From contig NZ_LQOX01000129.1 of the NCBI RefSeq assembly GCF_002102175.1, positions 1 to 64,000 of the forward strand: a DNA stretch of 64,000 nucleotides, given 5' to 3'. This document shows, in pieces, positions 32,989 through 42,446 of this stretch; the first letter of the stretch is position 1; each line of letters starts with the position of its first letter. The stretch comes from Mycobacterium gastri. GTDB lineage: Bacteria; Actinomycetota; Actinomycetes; Mycobacteriales; Mycobacteriaceae. Below the pieces are notes generated by a model. It was given only the letters and a program-made list of their open reading frames with translations, was not told where the DNA came from and ran no database searches. The translations under genes were made by a program, and so were the position numbers.

Positions 32989-33831
32989 GTGAACCAGCCA
33001 AGCGGCCTGAGAAACATGCTCCGCGCGGCGGCGGGGGCGTTGCCCATGGTGCCGCGCGGCGGCCAGCTGCCCACCCGCACGGTCACCGTCGAGGAGCTTC
33101 GGATCGACCACGCCAACGTGGCCGACTACGCGGCGGTCACCGGTCTGCGCTACGGCAACGACGTTCCGTTGACCTACCCGTTCGCGTTGGCGTTTCCCTC
33201 GGTGATGGCATTGGTCACCGGTTTCGATTTCCCGTTCGCCGCAATGGGATCGGTACACACCGAGAACCACATCACCCGGTACCGGCCGATCGCGGTGACC
33301 GACACGGTCGGCGTGCGGGCGCACGCCGAAAACCTGCGAGAGCACCGCAAGGGCTTGCTGGTGGACCTGGTGACCGAGATCAGCGTCGGCAACGAGCTCG
33401 CCTGGCAGCAGGTGACGACCTTCCTGCATCAGCAACGCACCAGCTTGTCCGGCGAACCGAAACCACCGCCGCAGAAACAGCCCAAGCTGCCCCCACCGGC
33501 TGCCCTGCTGCGGATCACGCCGGCCCGAATCCGCCGCTATGCGGCCGTCGGCGGAGATCACAACCCCATCCACACCAATCCGATCGCGGCGCGATTGTTC
33601 GGCTTCCCCACCGTCATCGCACATGGGATGTTCAGCGCCGCAGCGGTTTTGGCGAACATCGAGGCCCGGCTGCCGGACCCGGTGCGGTATTCGGTGCGGT
33701 TCGGCAAGCCGGTGCTGCTGCCGGCCAGCGTCGGCGTCTACATCGACGAAGCCGATAACGGCTGGGACCTGTCGTTGCGCAACATGCCGAAGGGGTATCC
33801 GCATCTGACCGGGACGTTGCGGCCGCTGTAG
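32989..33831 (+). CDS. htdX: 3-hydroxyacyl-thioester dehydratase HtdX
   Basis: A 280-residue double-hotdog MaoC-like dehydratase. The catalytic motif is in the second hotdog: Asp190 and His195 in GGDHNPIHTNP, followed by FGFPTVIAHGMFS. It interconverts 3-hydroxyacyl and trans-2-enoyl thioesters, pairing with FabG4. The start is GTG 32989 with TAGGAGG upstream. It converges with the ClC gene, three bases separating the stops. Confidence 0.93.
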   Translation: MNQPSGLRNMLRAAAGALPMVPRGGQLPTRTVTVEELRIDHANVADYAAVTGLRYGNDVPLTYPFALAFPSVMALVTGFDFPFAAMGSVHTENHITRYRPIAVTDTVGVRAHAENLREHRKGLLVDLVTEISVGNELAWQQVTTFLHQQRTSLSGEPKPPPQKQPKLPPPAALLRITPARIRRYAAVGGDHNPIHTNPIAARLFGFPTVIAHGMFSAAAVLANIEARLPDPVRYSVRFGKPVLLPASVGVYIDEADNGWDLSLRNMPKGYPHLTGTLRPL

Positions 33832-33834
33832 CGA

Positions 33835-35097
33835 TCAGCCCGCGCGATGGTCGAGGTGTGGGAGCCGGCGGCCGACAGCGAGCCGCTTCAATGCTTCCGC
33901 ACCGACCGCGGTGACCAGAAAGACCACCAGCATCCAAATCGGTGGCCGCGCCAGCTCCCAGACGAAGATCGCCGCCCAGGTGGGCGAGCCCTGGGTGACC
34001 GCAAGCACACCGGCGGCACCCGCCAGCGAGATCACCGGTCCGTGCAGGTGCGTGCCGGTCGCCTCGTTGAGCGTCAGCACCAGCAGCGACCCCGCCGCAG
34101 CGCCGGTGGCCAACGACGGTGTCAGCAGCCCGCCGGCTCCGCCGGCGCGCAGGAACAGCGCGGTCAGCAACGGCTTCAGCACCAAGATCACGGCCGCCGA
34201 CGACAGCGTCATCCCGCTGGCCAGACTGACCGTCAGGATGCTCTTGCCGTTTCCGGGCAGCTGGGGCCACCAATGCGAGCAGATGCCGGTCAGCAACCCC
34301 GCGGCCGCCAGCGCGGGGATCAGGATCCAGGACCGCAGCAGGGTGCGCGGCCGCGCCGCGGCCATGATCCGGTTGAACGTCAAACCCACCACCAGCGCGA
34401 AGGGCGCCAGCAGCAATCCGTGCGCGCTGAGCAGATAGGTCGATTCGGCACGGGGCCAGTCGAGTTCGGGACGATCGTGGGTGACCGCCGAACCGATCGC
34501 GACGGCCAGGCTGGACGTGATCAGTGCCGCCCCCACCGCCCGCAACCGCCAGGTGTTGAGCATGATCCGCAGCGCGAACAGCGCCCCGGCCAGCGGGACG
34601 GCGTAGACCGCCGCCAGCCCGGCCCCGGCGGCACACGCCAGCAGGATCTCCCGATCGCCGGGTGACAGCCGCCGGAGCCACCGGCTTCCCACATCGGTGA
34701 GGGCAGCGGCGAATTGGCGTGGCGCGCCTTCGCGGCCGAGCGAGGCGCCGGAGCCCACCAGCACGATCTGAAGCGCGGCGTCGATGCTCCACGACACCGG
34801 CGGTATCCGCTCATGCCGAGCGATGGTTCCGGCCAGCGGCGGCACCCTGGTGCTGCGGCGCAAGACCCGCCAGCCCAGCCCCGCCAGAGCGGCGCCGACC
34901 ATCGGCCCCACCGCGCGCCGGACCGGACTGCTGCCGGTGATCCCATCGAGCAGCGAGCCGAAAGTGTAGTGGTAGGTGAGGTGTTCGACGAAGCGCAGCA
35001 CCACCGTCGTCGACAAACCGGCGAGCCCGGCCAGCAGGCCGGCGACGATCACCGCGCAGAAAAAGTCGAGGTTGGGGCGGGCCGGCCGGTTAGGCAC
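33835..35097 (-). CDS. ClC-family chloride channel or chloride/proton antiporter
   Basis: A 420-residue protein with ten or more hydrophobic helices. The signature GSGASLGREGAP corresponds to the GxGxxGREGP selectivity-filter loop and its gating glutamate. Downstream, FLRAGGAGGLLTPSL matches the GxFxP-type filter with changes, and the C-terminal part lacks CBS domains. The start is GTG 35097. The altered filters make ion choice uncertain. M. tuberculosis has toxin-antitoxin genes near here; this gene is not at that place. Confidence 0.82.
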   Translation of the reverse strand: MPNRPARPNLDFFCAVIVAGLLAGLAGLSTTVVLRFVEHLTYHYTFGSLLDGITGSSPVRRAVGPMVGAALAGLGWRVLRRSTRVPPLAGTIARHERIPPVSWSIDAALQIVLVGSGASLGREGAPRQFAAALTDVGSRWLRRLSPGDREILLACAAGAGLAAVYAVPLAGALFALRIMLNTWRLRAVGAALITSSLAVAIGSAVTHDRPELDWPRAESTYLLSAHGLLLAPFALVVGLTFNRIMAAARPRTLLRSWILIPALAAAGLLTGICSHWWPQLPGNGKSILTVSLASGMTLSSAAVILVLKPLLTALFLRAGGAGGLLTPSLATGAAAGSLLVLTLNEATGTHLHGPVISLAGAAGVLAVTQGSPTWAAIFVWELARPPIWMLVVFLVTAVGAEALKRLAVGRRLPHLDHRAG

Positions 35098-35106
35098 CGC
35101 ACGAAT

Positions 35107-35745
35107 CTAGCTTGCGGCGAAGTTGGGACCCAGGTTCGGGCCGGTGTCGCGCTCCGCGGGCGCGCCCTTGAGGCCGTGCCAGAACAAGTCGATCATCATC
35201 TCGGCCGCCTCGTCGACGTCGATGTCGCCGACGCTGAGCCGGGTCCCCACCGCCTCACCCGCCCCTACCAGCGCAACCGCCATCATGTCGATTTCGGCGT
35301 CCGACCGCGGGCTGCGGGTCCCGGCGTGCAGCATCCCGGCGACCAGGTCGATGATCTGCTCACGACCCTCGCGCACCGTCTGGGCGAACGCTTGCGAGCT
35401 GGTGGCCTGGGTGTACATCACGATCCACGACGCCCGGTTGGTGTCGATGTAGCGCAGGAACGACACGATGGCGTTGCGCAGCAAGTCTTTTGGGCTCACG
35501 GTCAGGTCGATGTCGGCGCGCAGCGCGTCGATGAACCGGTTCATCTCACGGTTCAGGCAGGCGCCGAACAGGTCTTCCTTGGAGCCGTAGTACAGGTACA
35601 GCATCGGCTTGGAGATTTGCGCCGCGGCGGCGATCGTGTCCATCGAGGTCTCGTGATAGCCGTTTTCCGAGAACATCTGTACGCCGGCATCCAGCATCTG
35701 CTGCTCGCGGACAGCACGCGGTAGCCGCTTCGTACCACCTGCCAT
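35107..35745 (-). CDS. TetR-family transcriptional regulator
   Basis: A 212-residue regulator whose helix-turn-helix is TSMDTIAAAAQISKPMLYLY followed by GSKEDLF. The C-terminal domain has the usual helical ligand pocket. ATG 35745 is chosen since it precedes a short basic stretch and the domain. Its stop is nine bases from the start of the ClC gene in the same direction, so the two may be co-transcribed. It lies 57 bases after the lpqI stop. It is equivalent to Rv0238. Confidence 0.87.
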   Translation of the reverse strand: MAGGTKRLPRAVREQQMLDAGVQMFSENGYHETSMDTIAAAAQISKPMLYLYYGSKEDLFGACLNREMNRFIDALRADIDLTVSPKDLLRNAIVSFLRYIDTNRASWIVMYTQATSSQAFAQTVREGREQIIDLVAGMLHAGTRSPRSDAEIDMMAVALVGAGEAVGTRLSVGDIDVDEAAEMMIDLFWHGLKGAPAERDTGPNLGPNFAAS

Positions 35746-35802
35746 TGCCGTGCACCCTCCAGCCGATCGATCTGACTCCAGGGTAGGCAATGCGGTCGTC
35801 AG

Positions 35803-36978
35803 CTAATGACCACAGTTCGGGGAGACGTTCTTCATCGCGGCCAGCCGCACCACCGATTCGTCGACCGAGGGCATCTGCAATTCGCCGGCAGCCAGCGCCT
35901 GTTCCAACCGGTCCAGGACGGCGGGCACCTCTTTGGTGGTGACCCACAACGCGATATCGGTGCCGGCCTGCAAGGTGCGTAACACCGCCTCAGCCACGCC
36001 GTAGCGGTCCGAGATCGCGGCCATGCTGGACAGGTCGTCGCTGAACACCGGGCCGCCGAAGGCGGGGCCGCCATATCCGGTGCCGGTGCGCAGCAGGTCC
36101 ACCGCGGCCTTGCTCAGGCTGGCCGGTTCGCTGCCGGTCAACCCGGGAACCTGCAGATGGCCCACCATCACTGCGACCGGGGTCTGGGTCAGCAGGGTGC
36201 GGTAGGGCACCAGGTCGCTGGCCACCAGCTCACTCAACGGCGGCGTGGTCACCCCGCCGGTGTGCGAATCACCCGAGCCGCGACCGTGGCCCGGGAAGTG
36301 CTTGAGCACCGGCAGCAGCTCGGCATCGCGCAGCCCCTGCGCGTAGGCGCCGGCATAGGCGGTGACCTTATCCGGATCCGAACCGAACGAGCGGTCCCCG
36401 ATCACCGTGTCGTCGGGGGCGTCGGTGACGTCGACCACCGGCGCGAAGTCGACGGTGATACCCAGTTTCTTCATCTGCCGGCCCCGCTCCAACGCCAGAT
36501 CGTGGACCTGGGCAACGGTTCGAGTTTGGGCCAGCTCCCGCGCCGACGGCCCTCTGCCGCCGAGCAGCGAGTGCAACCGCGACACCCGGCCGCCTTCTTC
36601 GTCGACGCCGACGGCCAGCGGCAGCGGGCCGGCCCCGGCGGCGAGGTCGGCCAGCGGACCGTTCAACATGGACAGGTCGGTGTCACTGCCGATCAGGATG
36701 CCGCCGACGCGATAGGTGCTCACCACCGCCTTGGCGTCGGCGGCGTCGCGCACCCCCACCATCAGCAGCTGGGCCAGCTTGTCCCGGGTGGACAACGACG
36801 CCGGCACGGCCGTCGGGTCGGCACACACCCGTGGTGCCGGAGCGGCGACCGGGGGCGGGCCGGGCGGCGTGCTCGACGCCGACGTCGACGACGATCCGCT
36901 TCGGGTGCCGCCGTGGCCGCAGGCGGCCACCAGCACTGAGATGGCCGCAAGCACCGTCAGTGTGCGCGGAAAAGCCAT
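35803..36978 (-). CDS. lpqI: Lipoprotein LpqI, beta-N-acetylglucosaminidase (GH3)
   Basis: A 391-residue glycoside hydrolase of family 3. The signal peptide has a lipobox VAAC with lipid-modified Cys20, followed by a Ser/Pro-rich linker. The catalytic features are KHFPGHG followed by a Ser-Asp-His dyad (GDSHT), and the nucleophile Asp in VFSDDLSS. It releases GlcNAc from muropeptides in cell-wall recycling. ATG 36978 begins the signal. The TetR gene follows downstream. Confidence 0.92.
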   Translation of the reverse strand: MAFPRTLTVLAAISVLVAACGHGGTRSGSSSTSASSTPPGPPPVAAPAPRVCADPTAVPASLSTRDKLAQLLMVGVRDAADAKAVVSTYRVGGILIGSDTDLSMLNGPLADLAAGAGPLPLAVGVDEEGGRVSRLHSLLGGRGPSARELAQTRTVAQVHDLALERGRQMKKLGITVDFAPVVDVTDAPDDTVIGDRSFGSDPDKVTAYAGAYAQGLRDAELLPVLKHFPGHGRGSGDSHTGGVTTPPLSELVASDLVPYRTLLTQTPVAVMVGHLQVPGLTGSEPASLSKAAVDLLRTGTGYGGPAFGGPVFSDDLSSMAAISDRYGVAEAVLRTLQAGTDIALWVTTKEVPAVLDRLEQALAAGELQMPSVDESVVRLAAMKNVSPNCGH

Positions 36979-37145
36979 CCGGACATGCTGTCACGGTGGT
37001 GTTTCGGCGCCGGGTTTGGGGGCAACCACCGTTACGTTGTCGACCGACCGACCCGTAGGACGACCCCGCCAGCCAGGAGCGCGGGTTCTGCTAGGTTGGC
37101 GGCTAGGTTTTTCCCGTCACGACCTCACGCCTCAAGGAGCCAACG

Positions 37146-37319
37146 ATGAACCGGATCATCGCGCCCGCCGCCGCGAGCGTGGTGGTTGGTCTGTTGCTGG
37201 GCGCGGCCGCAATCTTCGGTATCACCCTGATGGTGCAGCAGGACACGAAGCCGCCACTACCCGGGGGCGATCCGTCGTCGTCAGTGCTCAACCGGGTCGA
37301 GTACGGCAACCGTAGCTAG
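37146..37319 (+). CDS. Small secreted/membrane protein (DUF2613)
   Basis: A 57-residue protein with an N-terminal hydrophobic helix (SVVVGLLLGAAAIFGITLMV) and a polar, Pro/Ser-rich tail ending VEYGNRS. Length and place agree with Rv0236A. It precedes aftD by 55 bases and is probably transcribed with it. The ribosome site is AAGGAG at about 37135. Function is unknown, but the constant link with aftD suggests a cell-wall role. Confidence 0.85.
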   Translation: MNRIIAPAAASVVVGLLLGAAAIFGITLMVQQDTKPPLPGGDPSSSVLNRVEYGNRS

Positions 37320-37374
37320 TCCGGCGGCGTCGGCTTCGAAGGTCAGCGCGGCGGCGCTAGCGGCAGACCCGCCG

Positions 37375-40300
37375 GTGACGCCCCTGTCCCGCCGGTGGTT
37401 GCTGTTGGTCGGGGCGGTGTCGCTGACGCTGACGTTCGCCCAGTCACCCGGTCGGGTCTCCCCCGATACCAAACTCGATCTCACCGCCAACCCGCTGCGG
37501 TTCCTGGCGCGCGCGACGAACCTGTGGAACAGCGAGCTGCCGTTCGGCCAGTCCCAGAACCAGGCATATGGCTACCTGTTTCCGCACGGGACGTTCTTCC
37601 TGATCGGTCATCTGCTGGGCATCTCGGGCTGGATCACCCAACGGTTGTGGTGGGCGGTGCTGCTCACGGTCGGCTTCTGGGGTTTGCTGCGGGTCGCCGA
37701 GGCGCTGGGCATCGGCAGCCCGGCATCGCGGGTGATCGCGGCGGGGGCGTTTGCGCTGTCGCCGAGGGCGCTGACCACGCTGGGGTCCATCTCGTCGGAA
37801 ACGCTGCCGATGATGTTGGCGCCGTGGGTGCTGCTGCCGACGATTCTGGCCCTGCGGGGCACGCCGGGCCGATCGGTACGGGCGCTGGCGGCCCAGGCCG
37901 GTGTGGCGGTGGCGCTGATGGGCGCGGTGAACGCCATCGCGACGGTGGCCGGTTGTCTGCCCGCGGTGATCTGGCTGGCCTGTCATCGGCCCAACCGACT
38001 GTGGTGGCGCTATACCGCGTGGTTGCTGGTGGCGCTGGTGTTGGCGACGCTGTGGTGGGTAGTGGCGCTGAGTCAGCTGCGCGGGGTCAGTCCGCCGTTT
38101 CTGGACTTCATCGAATCCTCCGGCGTGACGACGCAGTGGTCGTCGCTGGCGGAGGTGTTGCGCGGCACCGACAGCTGGACCCCGTTCGTGGCGCCGGACG
38201 CGACCGCCGGGGCGCCGCTGGTGACCGGGTCGGTCGCGATCCTGGGTACGTGTCTGGTGGCGGCGGCCGGGCTGGCCGGACTGGCCAGCCCGGCGATGCC
38301 GGCCCGCGGGCGGCTGGTGACGATGCTGTTGGTCGGGGTGGTGTTGCTGGCCGTCGGCTACAGCGGTGGGCTGGGTTCGCCGCTGGCCCACCAGGTGCAG
38401 CTGTTCCTGGACGCCGCCGGTACGCCGTTGCGCAACGTGCACAAGTTGGGGCCGGTGGTCCGGCTGCCGCTGGTGCTGGGCATCGCGGGGTTGCTGGCCC
38501 GGATTCCGCTCCCGGGTAGTGCACCGAAGGCGTTGTGGCTGAGTGCTTTTGCCCATCCGGAACGCGACAAACGGATCGCGGCGGGAGTCGTCGTGCTGAC
38601 CGCGCTGGCGGTCAGCACCTCGCTGGCCTGGACCGGGCGGCTTACCCCGCCCGGCACCTTCAGTGCGATACCGCGGTACTGGCATGAGGCCGCCGACTGG
38701 CTCAACGCGCACAACACCGGGACACCGGCGCCCGGGCGGGTGCTGGTGGTGCCCGGGGCGCCGTTCGCCACCCAGGTATGGGGCACCAGCCACGACGAGC
38801 CGCTCCAGGTGCTGGGCAGCAGCCCGTGGGGGGTACGCGACTCCATCCCGCTGACCCCGCCGCAGACAATCCGGGCGCTGGACTCGGTGCAACGCTTGTT
38901 CGCGGCCGGACGCCCATCGGCCGGCCTGGCCGATACCCTTGCCCGCCAAGGCATTTCATATCTGGTGCTGCGTAACGATCTGGACCCCGAGACGTCGCGC
39001 TCGGCACGCCCGATCCTGGTGCACCGCGCGGTCGCCGGCTCACCCGGGCTGGCGAAGGTGGCGGAGTTCGGCGCGCCGGTGGGCCCCGGCTTGCTGGCCG
39101 GGTTCGTCAACGACAGCGGACTGCGGCCCCGCTATCCCGCTTTAGAGATATACCGAGTGATATACCGGGTCGGTGAGTCGCTTTCGGCCGGGGCGCCCTA
39201 CTTCGTCGACACCGACCGGCTGCCTCACGTCGACGGCGGACCCGAAGTGCTGCTGCGTCTCGACGAGCGGCGGCGGCTGTCGGGCCAACCGGGGCTGGGT
39301 CCGGTGCTGCTGACGGCCGACGCCGTCGCCGGCGGGCTGCCGGCACCGCTGGTGACCGTCACCGACACTCCGGTGGCCCGCGAAACCGACTACGGCCGGG
39401 TGGATCAGCACTCCTCGGCGATCCGGGCGCCCGGGGACGCCCGGCATACCTACAACCGGGTGCCCGACTATCCGGTCCCCGGCGCCGACCTGGTGTACGG
39501 CGGGTGGACCGGTGGCCGCGTCACGGTGTCGAGCTCGTCGGCGGATTCCACCGCCATGCCCGACGTGGCCCCGGCCACCTCGGCGGCGGCCGCGATCGAC
39601 GGCGACTCGGCGACCGCCTGGGTGTCCAACGCACTGCAGGCCGCCGTCGGGCAATGGCTGCAGGTGGACTTCGATCATCCGGTGGCCAACGCCGTCATCA
39701 CCCTGACGCCGAGTGCTACCGCCGTCGGCGCGCAGATCCGGCGCATCCTGGTCGAGACCGCCACCGGCAGCACCACCCTGCGGTTCGACGAGGCGGGCAA
39801 GCCGCTCACCGCGGCGCTTCCCTACGGCGAAACGCCCTGGGTGCGGGTTACCGCGGCCGCCAGCGACGACGGGTCCGCCGGGGTGCAGTTCGGTGTCACC
39901 GACCTGGCGATCACCCAGTACGACGCGTCCGGGTTCGCCCATCCGGTGCAGTTGCACCACACCGTGGCGGTACCCGGGCCGCCGGCGGATTCGACGATCG
40001 CGCGCTGGGATCTGGGGTCCGAACTGCTGGGCCGGCCGGGTTGCGCGCCGGCGCCCGAAACGGTGCGCTGCGCCGCGTCGATGGCCCTGGCGCCCGAGGA
40101 GCCGGTCAACTTCAGCCGCACGCTCACCGTGCCGCGCCCGACGACGGTGACCCCGACGGTGTGGGTCCGGCCCAGGCAGGGGCCCAAACTTGCCGATCTG
40201 ATCGCCGAGCCGGACACCACCCGCGCGCGCGGCGATTCCGATGTGCTCGACGTCCTGGGCTCGGCTTACGCCGCCACCGACGGCGACCCCGCCACCGCGT

Positions 40301-41607
40301 GGACCGCGCCGCAGCGGGTGGTGCAGTACAAGTCACCGCCGACCCTGACCCTCACCCTGCCCCGGCCCACCGAGGTGGCCGGACTCCGCCTGCTGCCCAC
40401 CCGGTCGGCGTTACCCGCCCACCCGACGATGGTGGCCGTCGACCTGGGCGACGGGCCCCAGGTGCGTGCGGTCGCTCGCCACGGCGAGCCGCAGACGCTG
40501 TCGTTGCACCCCCGCGTCACCGACACGGTCACCATCAGCCTGCTCGACTGGGAAGACATCATCGACCGCAACGCGCTGGGCTTCGACCAACTCAAGCCTC
40601 CCGGCCTGGCCGAGGTGACCGCGCTCGGCGCCGGCGGTGGTCCGATCGCGCCCGCGGACGCCGTGCGGAACCGATCCCGGGAGATCACCGTCGACTGTGA
40701 GCACGGCCCGGTCATCGCGGTGGCCGGCCGTTTCGTGCACACCTCGATTCGGACCACGGTGGGCACGCTGCTCGACGGCGAACCGGTTGCGGCGCTGCCC
40801 TGCGAACGCGACCCGATCGCCCTGCCGGCCGGCCAACAGGAGCTGTTGATCAGCCCGGGAGCGGAATTCGTTGTCGACGGCGCCCAGCTGTCGGCGCCGG
40901 AAGCAGCCGAATTGCCCACCACCACAATGGTTCCCGCGTCAACCGGGGTGTGGGGACCGGGCCGTCGGGAAGTGCGGGCGCCCGCCTCGGCAACCCCGCG
41001 AGTGCTGGTCATTCCGGAAAGCATCAACCCCGGCTGGGTGGCGCGTACCAGTAGCGGAGCCCGGCTGACCGCGGTCGCGGTCAACGGCTGGCAGCAGGGC
41101 TGGGTGGTGCCCGCCGGTGATCCCGGCACCATCACCCTCACCTTCGCGCCCAACTCGGTGTATCGATGCGGCCTGGCTTTCGGGCTTACGTTGCTGCCGG
41201 TGCTGGCCCTGCTCGCGTTCTGGCGGCGGCGAGGGCAGGACTTCGGCCATGCGGCCGTACGCCCCTGGGTACCCGGGCCGTCGGCGACGGTCGCGGTGCT
41301 GGCGGCCGGCGCGGCGATCGCCGGGGTGGCGGGAGTTGCCGTGGTAGGCGCCGCCCTCGGGCTGCGGTATGTGTTGCGCGACCGGGAACGGTTGCTCGGC
41401 CGGATCACCGTCGGGGTGAGCGCGGGTGGTCTGATTCTGGCCGGGGCAGTATTGTCTCGCCATCCGTGGCGCTCGGTGGACGGCTACGCCGGCCATTCGG
41501 CCAGTGTCCAACTGCTGGCCCTGATTTCGATCGCGGTGTTGGCCGCATCGGTGTCGATGCGGACCAAGGATGAGAGTCCCGGCCAGGACCCCGAACAGGA
41601 GATTTGA
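37375..41607 (+). CDS. aftD: Arabinofuranosyltransferase AftD
   Basis: A 1410-residue GT-C glycosyltransferase. The N-terminal half (to about residue 430) has ten or so membrane helices, with the acidic motif in SPDTKLDLTANP. The long extracytoplasmic part carries repeated carbohydrate-binding, F5/8-type beta-sandwich modules (AAAIDGDSATAWVSNAL and AYAATDGDPATAWTAPQ are equivalent parts of two). Helices close the C-terminus near 1240-1390. It uses decaprenyl-phospho-arabinose to branch arabinogalactan and lipoarabinomannan. GTG 37375 is the start. Two bases separate its stop from the next gene. Confidence 0.93.
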   Translation: MTPLSRRWLLLVGAVSLTLTFAQSPGRVSPDTKLDLTANPLRFLARATNLWNSELPFGQSQNQAYGYLFPHGTFFLIGHLLGISGWITQRLWWAVLLTVGFWGLLRVAEALGIGSPASRVIAAGAFALSPRALTTLGSISSETLPMMLAPWVLLPTILALRGTPGRSVRALAAQAGVAVALMGAVNAIATVAGCLPAVIWLACHRPNRLWWRYTAWLLVALVLATLWWVVALSQLRGVSPPFLDFIESSGVTTQWSSLAEVLRGTDSWTPFVAPDATAGAPLVTGSVAILGTCLVAAAGLAGLASPAMPARGRLVTMLLVGVVLLAVGYSGGLGSPLAHQVQLFLDAAGTPLRNVHKLGPVVRLPLVLGIAGLLARIPLPGSAPKALWLSAFAHPERDKRIAAGVVVLTALAVSTSLAWTGRLTPPGTFSAIPRYWHEAADWLNAHNTGTPAPGRVLVVPGAPFATQVWGTSHDEPLQVLGSSPWGVRDSIPLTPPQTIRALDSVQRLFAAGRPSAGLADTLARQGISYLVLRNDLDPETSRSARPILVHRAVAGSPGLAKVAEFGAPVGPGLLAGFVNDSGLRPRYPALEIYRVIYRVGESLSAGAPYFVDTDRLPHVDGGPEVLLRLDERRRLSGQPGLGPVLLTADAVAGGLPAPLVTVTDTPVARETDYGRVDQHSSAIRAPGDARHTYNRVPDYPVPGADLVYGGWTGGRVTVSSSSADSTAMPDVAPATSAAAAIDGDSATAWVSNALQAAVGQWLQVDFDHPVANAVITLTPSATAVGAQIRRILVETATGSTTLRFDEAGKPLTAALPYGETPWVRVTAAASDDGSAGVQFGVTDLAITQYDASGFAHPVQLHHTVAVPGPPADSTIARWDLGSELLGRPGCAPAPETVRCAASMALAPEEPVNFSRTLTVPRPTTVTPTVWVRPRQGPKLADLIAEPDTTRARGDSDVLDVLGSAYAATDGDPATAWTAPQRVVQYKSPPTLTLTLPRPTEVAGLRLLPTRSALPAHPTMVAVDLGDGPQVRAVARHGEPQTLSLHPRVTDTVTISLLDWEDIIDRNALGFDQLKPPGLAEVTALGAGGGPIAPADAVRNRSREITVDCEHGPVIAVAGRFVHTSIRTTVGTLLDGEPVAALPCERDPIALPAGQQELLISPGAEFVVDGAQLSAPEAAELPTTTMVPASTGVWGPGRREVRAPASATPRVLVIPESINPGWVARTSSGARLTAVAVNGWQQGWVVPAGDPGTITLTFAPNSVYRCGLAFGLTLLPVLALLAFWRRRGQDFGHAAVRPWVPGPSATVAVLAAGAAIAGVAGVAVVGAALGLRYVLRDRERLLGRITVGVSAGGLILAGAVLSRHPWRSVDGYAGHSASVQLLALISIAVLAASVSMRTKDESPGQDPEQEI

Positions 41608-41608
41608 C

Positions 41609-42370
41609 GTGGCGTTCTTTCGCAGCACCGGGCCAATTGCCATGGCGCACCGGGGGTTCACCTCGTTCAGGCTGCCCAAGAACAGCATGGCGGCGTTTCA
41701 CGAGGCGGTGAAGCTCGGGTTTCGCTACCTCGAGACCGACGTTCGCGCCACCCGTGACGGCGTCGCGGTGATCCTGCACGACCGCCGGCTCCCGCTCGCG
41801 TCCGGAGTTCCGGGTGCGATCGACCAGTTGTCCTGGCGGCAGGCCAGTGCCGCGGATCTGGGCTCCGGAGAACCGATTCCGACGCTCGAAGAACTCCTTG
41901 TCACCTTCCCGGACGCGCGGGTCAATATCGACATCAAGGCAGAGTCGGCCATCGAACCGACCGTCGCGGTCATCGAGCGGTTGAAGGTGCACGACCGGGT
42001 GCTGATCGCGTCGTTTTCCGACCGGCGTCGCCAGCGGGCCGTGCGTCTGCTCACCCAGCGGGTCGCCAGCGCGGCGGGTACGGGCGCGTTCATGGCGTTC
42101 ATGGCGGCCCGGTCGGCGGGCCGGCGGGCGTATGCGCAGCGGATGCTGCGCGACAGCGACTGCGTGCAGTTGCCGCCGCGGCTGGGCGGCGTGCCGGTGA
42201 TCACGCCGGCGTTGCTGCGGGCCATGCATGCTTGCGGACGTCAGGTGCACGCCTGGACGATCGACGACCCCGCGGCCATGCATGCGCTTCTCGACATCGG
42301 TGTGGACGGCATCATCACCGATCGCGCGGACCTGCTCCGTGAGGTGCTTGCCTCGCGGGGAGAGTGGTAG
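41609..42370 (+). CDS. Glycerophosphodiester phosphodiesterase
   Basis: A 253-residue GDPD TIM barrel. The active site residues appear in AHRG near the start, then LETDVRATRDGVAVILHDRRL, and NIDIKAE. It hydrolyses glycerophosphodiesters to glycerol-3-phosphate and alcohol. There is no signal peptide. The start is GTG 41609 with CAGGAGA upstream; it is just after aftD, so one transcript is likely. Confidence 0.9.
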   Translation: MAFFRSTGPIAMAHRGFTSFRLPKNSMAAFHEAVKLGFRYLETDVRATRDGVAVILHDRRLPLASGVPGAIDQLSWRQASAADLGSGEPIPTLEELLVTFPDARVNIDIKAESAIEPTVAVIERLKVHDRVLIASFSDRRRQRAVRLLTQRVASAAGTGAFMAFMAARSAGRRAYAQRMLRDSDCVQLPPRLGGVPVITPALLRAMHACGRQVHAWTIDDPAAMHALLDIGVDGIITDRADLLREVLASRGEW

Positions 42371-42446
42371 GGGGTGCGGCAGCTGTTGGCTACCGGTTTG
42401 CCGACTGGTTAACTGGATACGCGGTCACCGTCCGAGGAGTACTGCC